From assembly GCF_037029465.1 (NCBI RefSeq), contig NZ_JAYMEM010000026.1:372001-436000 (forward strand): a stretch of DNA of 64,000 nt, given 5' to 3'. Made by a program: the position numbers and the translations under genes. Positions 61,031-64,000 of the stretch are shown here, piece by piece. The stretch's first letter is position 1, and every line of letters starts with the position of its first letter. The notes beneath the pieces were generated by a model, which worked only from the letters and a program-made list of their open reading frames with translations, did no database searches and was not told the origin of the DNA. This stretch comes from Mesoflavibacter sp037029465 (GTDB taxonomy: Bacteria; Bacteroidota; Bacteroidia; Flavobacteriales; Flavobacteriaceae).

Positions 61031-62167
61031 ATGACAATCACAGACTTAAATACTTGGTATAAACAGAGTAAAGAATCTTCTTTATTTGGTAGATATATTC
61101 ACTTAAAAAACATTGCTCCTTTAATCAATAATTTGCCATCTAATTTTATTACTGAAGTTATTGGGACTTCTGTTTTAGGTGAAAATATTTATTCTATAAC
61201 TTTGGGTAATGGGCCTAAAAAGATATTAATGTGGTCACAAATGCATGGCAACGAGTCTACAACTACAAAAGCCATTTTTGATCTATTAAATGGCTTTAAA
61301 AGCTATTTTTTAGAAGACATATTAAAGAATTGTACCATCAAAATAATTCCAATGCTTAATCCTGACGGTGCAAAAGCCTACACAAGATTAAACGCTAATA
61401 ATGTTGACTTAAATAGAGATGCGCAAGATTTATCACAACCAGAAAGTAAGGTATTATTAGACTGTTACACTGCTTTTAAACCTCATTATTGCTTTAATCT
61501 ACATGGTCAGCGTACTATTTTTAGTGCTGGTAACACCAATAATGTAGCTACTTTATCCTTTTTATCTCCTGCTGAAAATAAGGAAAGAGACATTACATTG
61601 ACTAGAAAAAAAGCTATGGAAGTTATTGCGGCTATCAATAACACAATGCAAAAACAGTTATCTGATCAAATAGGACGCTATGATGATGGTTTTAACGCTA
61701 ATTGCGTTGGTGATAGCTTTCAAATGAAACAAACGCCTACAATATTATATGAAACAGGTCATTATAAAAATGATTATGACAGGGAAGAGGTTAGGCGTTT
61801 TGCTTATCAAGCTTTAGTAGCAGGCTTATCTTACATTGCAAATAATGATATTACAGGAACAAATTATAAGCCTTATTTTGAAATACCAGAAAACCAAAAG
61901 CTATTTTTTGATGTCATAATTAAAGAAGCTTTAGTTGAAGGTGAAGTTTGCAACATTGCTATTCAATATCAAGAAAAATTAATAGATAAAAAGCTTCATT
62001 TTGTACCAAAAGTTGAAAAAATTTTTAAAAATGAAAGTTTTTTCGCTCATAAGTGGATTGAAGCCAATAAATTAGAGATAAAAACAGTAAAAAAAGAAGC
62101 ATTGTATATAGGATACGAAAACGATTTCGTATTGATAAATAATGTGAAAAAATCATTAAAAGCTTAA
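61031..62167 (+). CDS. M14 family zinc carboxypeptidase-like protein
   Basis: 378 aa. Zinc ligands His72 and Glu75 in MHGNES and His158 in FNLHGQ, substrate Arg129 in DLNRD and catalytic Glu241 in ILYETGH: the full M14 set. No signal peptide is evident, so it is likely cytoplasmic, perhaps acting on peptidoglycan peptides or other amide bonds. The C-terminal 100 residues form a beta-rich extension. Its promoter is embedded in operators facing the divergent XRE gene; an Lrp-type regulator gene follows 73 bases later. Confidence 0.88.
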   Translation: MTITDLNTWYKQSKESSLFGRYIHLKNIAPLINNLPSNFITEVIGTSVLGENIYSITLGNGPKKILMWSQMHGNESTTTKAIFDLLNGFKSYFLEDILKNCTIKIIPMLNPDGAKAYTRLNANNVDLNRDAQDLSQPESKVLLDCYTAFKPHYCFNLHGQRTIFSAGNTNNVATLSFLSPAENKERDITLTRKKAMEVIAAINNTMQKQLSDQIGRYDDGFNANCVGDSFQMKQTPTILYETGHYKNDYDREEVRRFAYQALVAGLSYIANNDITGTNYKPYFEIPENQKLFFDVIIKEALVEGEVCNIAIQYQEKLIDKKLHFVPKVEKIFKNESFFAHKWIEANKLEIKTVKKEALYIGYENDFVLINNVKKSLKA

Positions 62168-62208
62168 AAATCTTTGTTTAAAATAAAGAATAATCAAAGA
62201 TTTTGTAC

Positions 62209-62216
62209 TATTTTTG
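62209..62216 (+). promoter_or_regulatory. -7 box (TATTTTTG) of the Lrp/AsnC regulator
   Basis: Fits TANNTTTG, 24 bases before the ATG at 62241; no clear -33. Confidence 0.4.
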
Positions 62217-62240
62217 CTTAAAATCTATTAATTCAATAAA

Positions 62241-62720
62241 ATGGCAAAGTTTAAATTAGACGAAATTGATCATCAAATTCTTGATATGTTAATCGATAAC
62301 ACAAGAGTTCCTTTTACAGATATCGCTAAAAAATTATTAATCTCTGCTGGTACGGTTCACGTACGAGTAAAAAAGATGGAAGATGCAGGTATTATTAAAG
62401 GGTCTTCTTTAACTTTAGATTATAAAAAATTAGGGTATTCGTTTATAGCATATGTTGGAGTGTTTTTACAAAATACATCTCAAACTACATTTGTTTTAGA
62501 GCGTATTAACGAGATACCTTTTGTTACTGTAGCTCACATTACAACAGGAAAATTTAATGTTTTCTGTAAAATTAGAGCAAAAAACACAGAGCATGCAAAG
62601 GATGTTATCTTTATGTTAGATGATATTGAAGGTGTTTACAGAACAGAAACGATGATTTCTATGGAAGAAAGTATTAACGATAAAAAACGTTTAATGCACA
62701 GTATTTTTAATGATATGTAG
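62241..62720 (+). CDS. Lrp/AsnC family transcriptional regulator
   Basis: 159 aa, standard length. N-terminal winged HTH (LDEIDHQILDMLIDNTRVPFTDIAKKLLISAGTVHVRVKKM, about 4-44; key part TDIAKKLLISAGTVHVRV). C-terminal RAM ligand-binding domain (about 65-150) with AYVGVFLQNTS and FNVFCKIRAKNTEHA. Feast/famine regulators respond to amino acids. Separate promoter and terminator. Target genes are not visible. Confidence 0.93.
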   Translation: MAKFKLDEIDHQILDMLIDNTRVPFTDIAKKLLISAGTVHVRVKKMEDAGIIKGSSLTLDYKKLGYSFIAYVGVFLQNTSQTTFVLERINEIPFVTVAHITTGKFNVFCKIRAKNTEHAKDVIFMLDDIEGVYRTETMISMEESINDKKRLMHSIFNDM

Positions 62721-62743
62721 TTTTATATATTAGTAAAAATTAA

Positions 62744-62782
62744 AAAAACGCTTTAATTAATTTTAATTAAAGCGTTTTTTTA
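62744..62782. terminator. Bidirectional terminator after the Lrp/AsnC regulator
   Basis: AAACGCTTTAATTAA pairs perfectly with TTAATTAAAGCGTTT, flanked by A and T runs. The right end touches the stop of the minus-strand gene at 62780. Confidence 0.9.
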
Positions 62783-63097
62783 TTCCTCTTCATTAATCAA
62801 AACAATATCGTTGTTTAAAGTTGTATTTTCATTAAAATCCATAACAATATGACCATCGTCATTGGTTTCAAAATCTAAGCTTGCATCAAAATTAGTCATA
62901 GTGTAGTGAAGTTTACTGCTGACTTTTACTAGATAGATTGCATCTTTGGTTTTAACTTCTATAGCTTCAATAGAATGATTGTGATGATCCTCAAATTTGA
63001 TAATATCATCATCTCCATAACCGTCAGGAAATTTTTCAGTAAGTAATTGTAGTACTTCTGGTGTTAATTTTTTGTAATCGACAATAACTTTTTTCAT
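62780..63097 (-). CDS. Conserved small acidic protein of unknown function
   Basis: 105 aa, soluble and acidic (ends LINEEE). N-terminal MKKVIVDYKKLTPEVLQLLTEKFPDGYGDDDIIKFEDHHN, with FPDGYGDDDI as the striking motif, then beta strands to DFETNDDGHIVMDF. No domain is recognised; relatives in Flavobacteriia are common and are sometimes labelled DNA primase without support. It precedes nothing on its strand and ends in the shared terminator. Confidence 0.75.
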   Translation of the reverse strand: MKKVIVDYKKLTPEVLQLLTEKFPDGYGDDDIIKFEDHHNHSIEAIEVKTKDAIYLVKVSSKLHYTMTNFDASLDFETNDDGHIVMDFNENTTLNNDIVLINEEE

Positions 63098-63183
63098 ACC
63101 TAATAATTTAATAATTAAGAGGTTAGTGTAGTCATGTAAAAAGTAAATTACTTAAAATTACGATTTATTTTAATACAAAAATG

Positions 63184-64000
63184 TTAATTGTTATAAAATT
63201 CAAAAGAATTGATTATCAGTTTTTTGGAAGCTTCTTGATTGATTTTGCAGTTTCCGATTTTTTCAAGAAGAACAAATTTTATAACACCATTTTCATTTTT
63301 CTTGTCATGCTTCATTAATTCTATAATATTTTCAAAATCAGAAGTTTCAATTTTAGGATGACCAAAAGTTTTAGTTAATAACGATTTAATTTCATTTAAA
63401 GATTCTGTATCTAAACCTAATATTTTATGCGATAAATAACTTTCTAAAATCATCCCAATAGCTATAGCTTCTCCGTGCAACAAAGCCTTTTCTGGTTGGT
63501 TTAAATAATAAGATTCTATAGCGTGACCAAGTGTATGACCAAAGTTTAAAGTTTTTCTTAAATTTTGTTCTGTAGGATCTTGTTCTACAATCTCTTTTTT
63601 CACTAAAATGGAGTCAAAAATTAATCGATCTAAATCTTCAAGTGTAAGTTTAGATAAGTCTTGTAAATCTTTGTAATGCTTTGGGTTATTTATTAATCCA
63701 TGTTTAATCATTTCAGCCAATCCAGAACGCATATCGCGCTGTGGTAAACTTCCTAAAAATGAAGTATCAATTAACACCATAGTTGGTGTTTTTATAATCC
63801 CTATTTGATTTTTTAAAGCGCCAAGATCTACACCGTTTTTACCACCAATTGATGCGTCAACAATAGATAATAAAGTGGTTGGCATATTTATAAAATCAAT
63901 ACCACGTTGGTAACAACAAGCTACAAAACCACCTAAATCTGTCACAACGCCACCACCTAAATTAATCATCAAGCTTTTTCGGTCTGCACCAAGTTCGCTT
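63184..64000 (-). CDS. aroB: 3-Dehydroquinate synthase, C-terminal three quarters (runs off the right edge)
   Basis: Second step of the shikimate pathway (DAHP to 3-dehydroquinate), NAD and zinc dependent. The frame is open through base 64000, reading GADRKS before INLGGGVVTDLGGFVA (NAD-binding GGG-V-x-D). Metal ligands are visible in SGLAEMIKHGL (Glu), LNFGHTLGHAIE (His) and LLHGEAIAIGM (His). The TTG at 63970-63972 is internal, not the start. The N-terminal 80 or so residues lie outside the window. Confidence 0.93.
   Translation of the reverse strand, partial: SELGADRKSLMINLGGGVVTDLGGFVACCYQRGIDFINMPTTLLSIVDASIGGKNGVDLGALKNQIGIIKTPTMVLIDTSFLGSLPQRDMRSGLAEMIKHGLINNPKHYKDLQDLSKLTLEDLDRLIFDSILVKKEIVEQDPTEQNLRKTLNFGHTLGHAIESYYLNQPEKALLHGEAIAIGMILESYLSHKILGLDTESLNEIKSLLTKTFGHPKIETSDFENIIELMKHDKKNENGVIKFVLLEKIGNCKINQEASKKLIINSFEFYNN

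Noticed and set aside
1..64000. tRNA, rRNA, tmRNA or known riboswitch
   Set aside because: No T-loop, anticodon-arm or conserved rRNA core was seen in any gap; small unstructured RNAs cannot be excluded by eye.

Overview
The window is a low-GC (roughly one third G+C) chromosomal segment of a Flavobacteriaceae bacterium (phylum Bacteroidota). The signs are Bacteroidota-only or enriched families (DUF4834, DUF3667, DUF5916, DUF6146, DUF6787, BatA-type vWA protein, TIGR02757, M61 peptidase, SusC-like TonB receptor with an N-terminal carboxypeptidase-like domain), Bacteroidota-style -7 boxes (TANNTTTG) in many intergenic gaps, and no Shine-Dalgarno pattern before start codons. The genus cannot be fixed from the sequence. 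I saw no rRNA, tRNA, CRISPR array, prophage or insertion sequence.

Layout. 1-5.6 kb: 3' end of threonine aldolase, YbaB, an oligopeptidase B-like peptidase, then a cysteine-synthase-like enzyme and an alpha-oxoamine synthase. These two face a YghO/bacterial-ceramide-synthase-like N-acyltransferase (5.7-6.8 kb), and together the three look like a capnine/sulfonolipid pathway. 6.8-13.7 kb: outer-membrane barrel protein, DUF4834, YfhO, glycosyltransferase and flippase (cell-surface glycan). 13.8-15.8 kb: two paralogous secreted repeat proteins with matching sigma-54-like promoters. 16-24.9 kb: DUF3667, uvrA, a sigma factor followed by a 47-aa ORF, nth without its Fe-S cysteines, bcp, a large conserved unknown, and an MBL hydrolase. 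24.9-29.1 kb: a tightly coupled operon of BatA-like protein, a dihydroorotase-like protein lacking metal ligands, a DUF4870-like protein and an esterase. 29.2-36.2 kb: M61 lipoprotein, two small secreted proteins, and twin GAF histidine kinases around TIGR02757. 36.2-43.6 kb: lolD, a DUF5916 barrel, folE, and a single-chain MmeI-type restriction-modification enzyme. 43.7-48 kb: a TonB receptor with a very His/Asp/Glu-rich loop beside a small His/Cys secreted protein, then envelope proteins. 48-53.6 kb: serA, serC, acyl-CoA reductase, ferredoxin, ychF, SRPBCC. 53.9-59 kb: parE, a lipoprotein gene, parC. 59-64 kb: TerC, a lipoprotein, an XRE regulator divergent from an M14 peptidase across a cluster of palindromic operators, an Lrp regulator and a truncated aroB.

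How it fits together. Most genes are housekeeping or envelope functions. The serine genes (serC-serA) could supply O-phosphoserine to the putative cysteate branch. Three copies of a ~140-180 bp imperfect inverted repeat lie in the only long gene-free gaps (12.0, 40.3 and 53.7 kb). The best candidates for new biology are the sulfonolipid cluster, the sigma-54-like control of the paralogous repeat proteins, the XRE/M14 operator array, and the non-catalytic dihydroorotase locked into a BatA operon.
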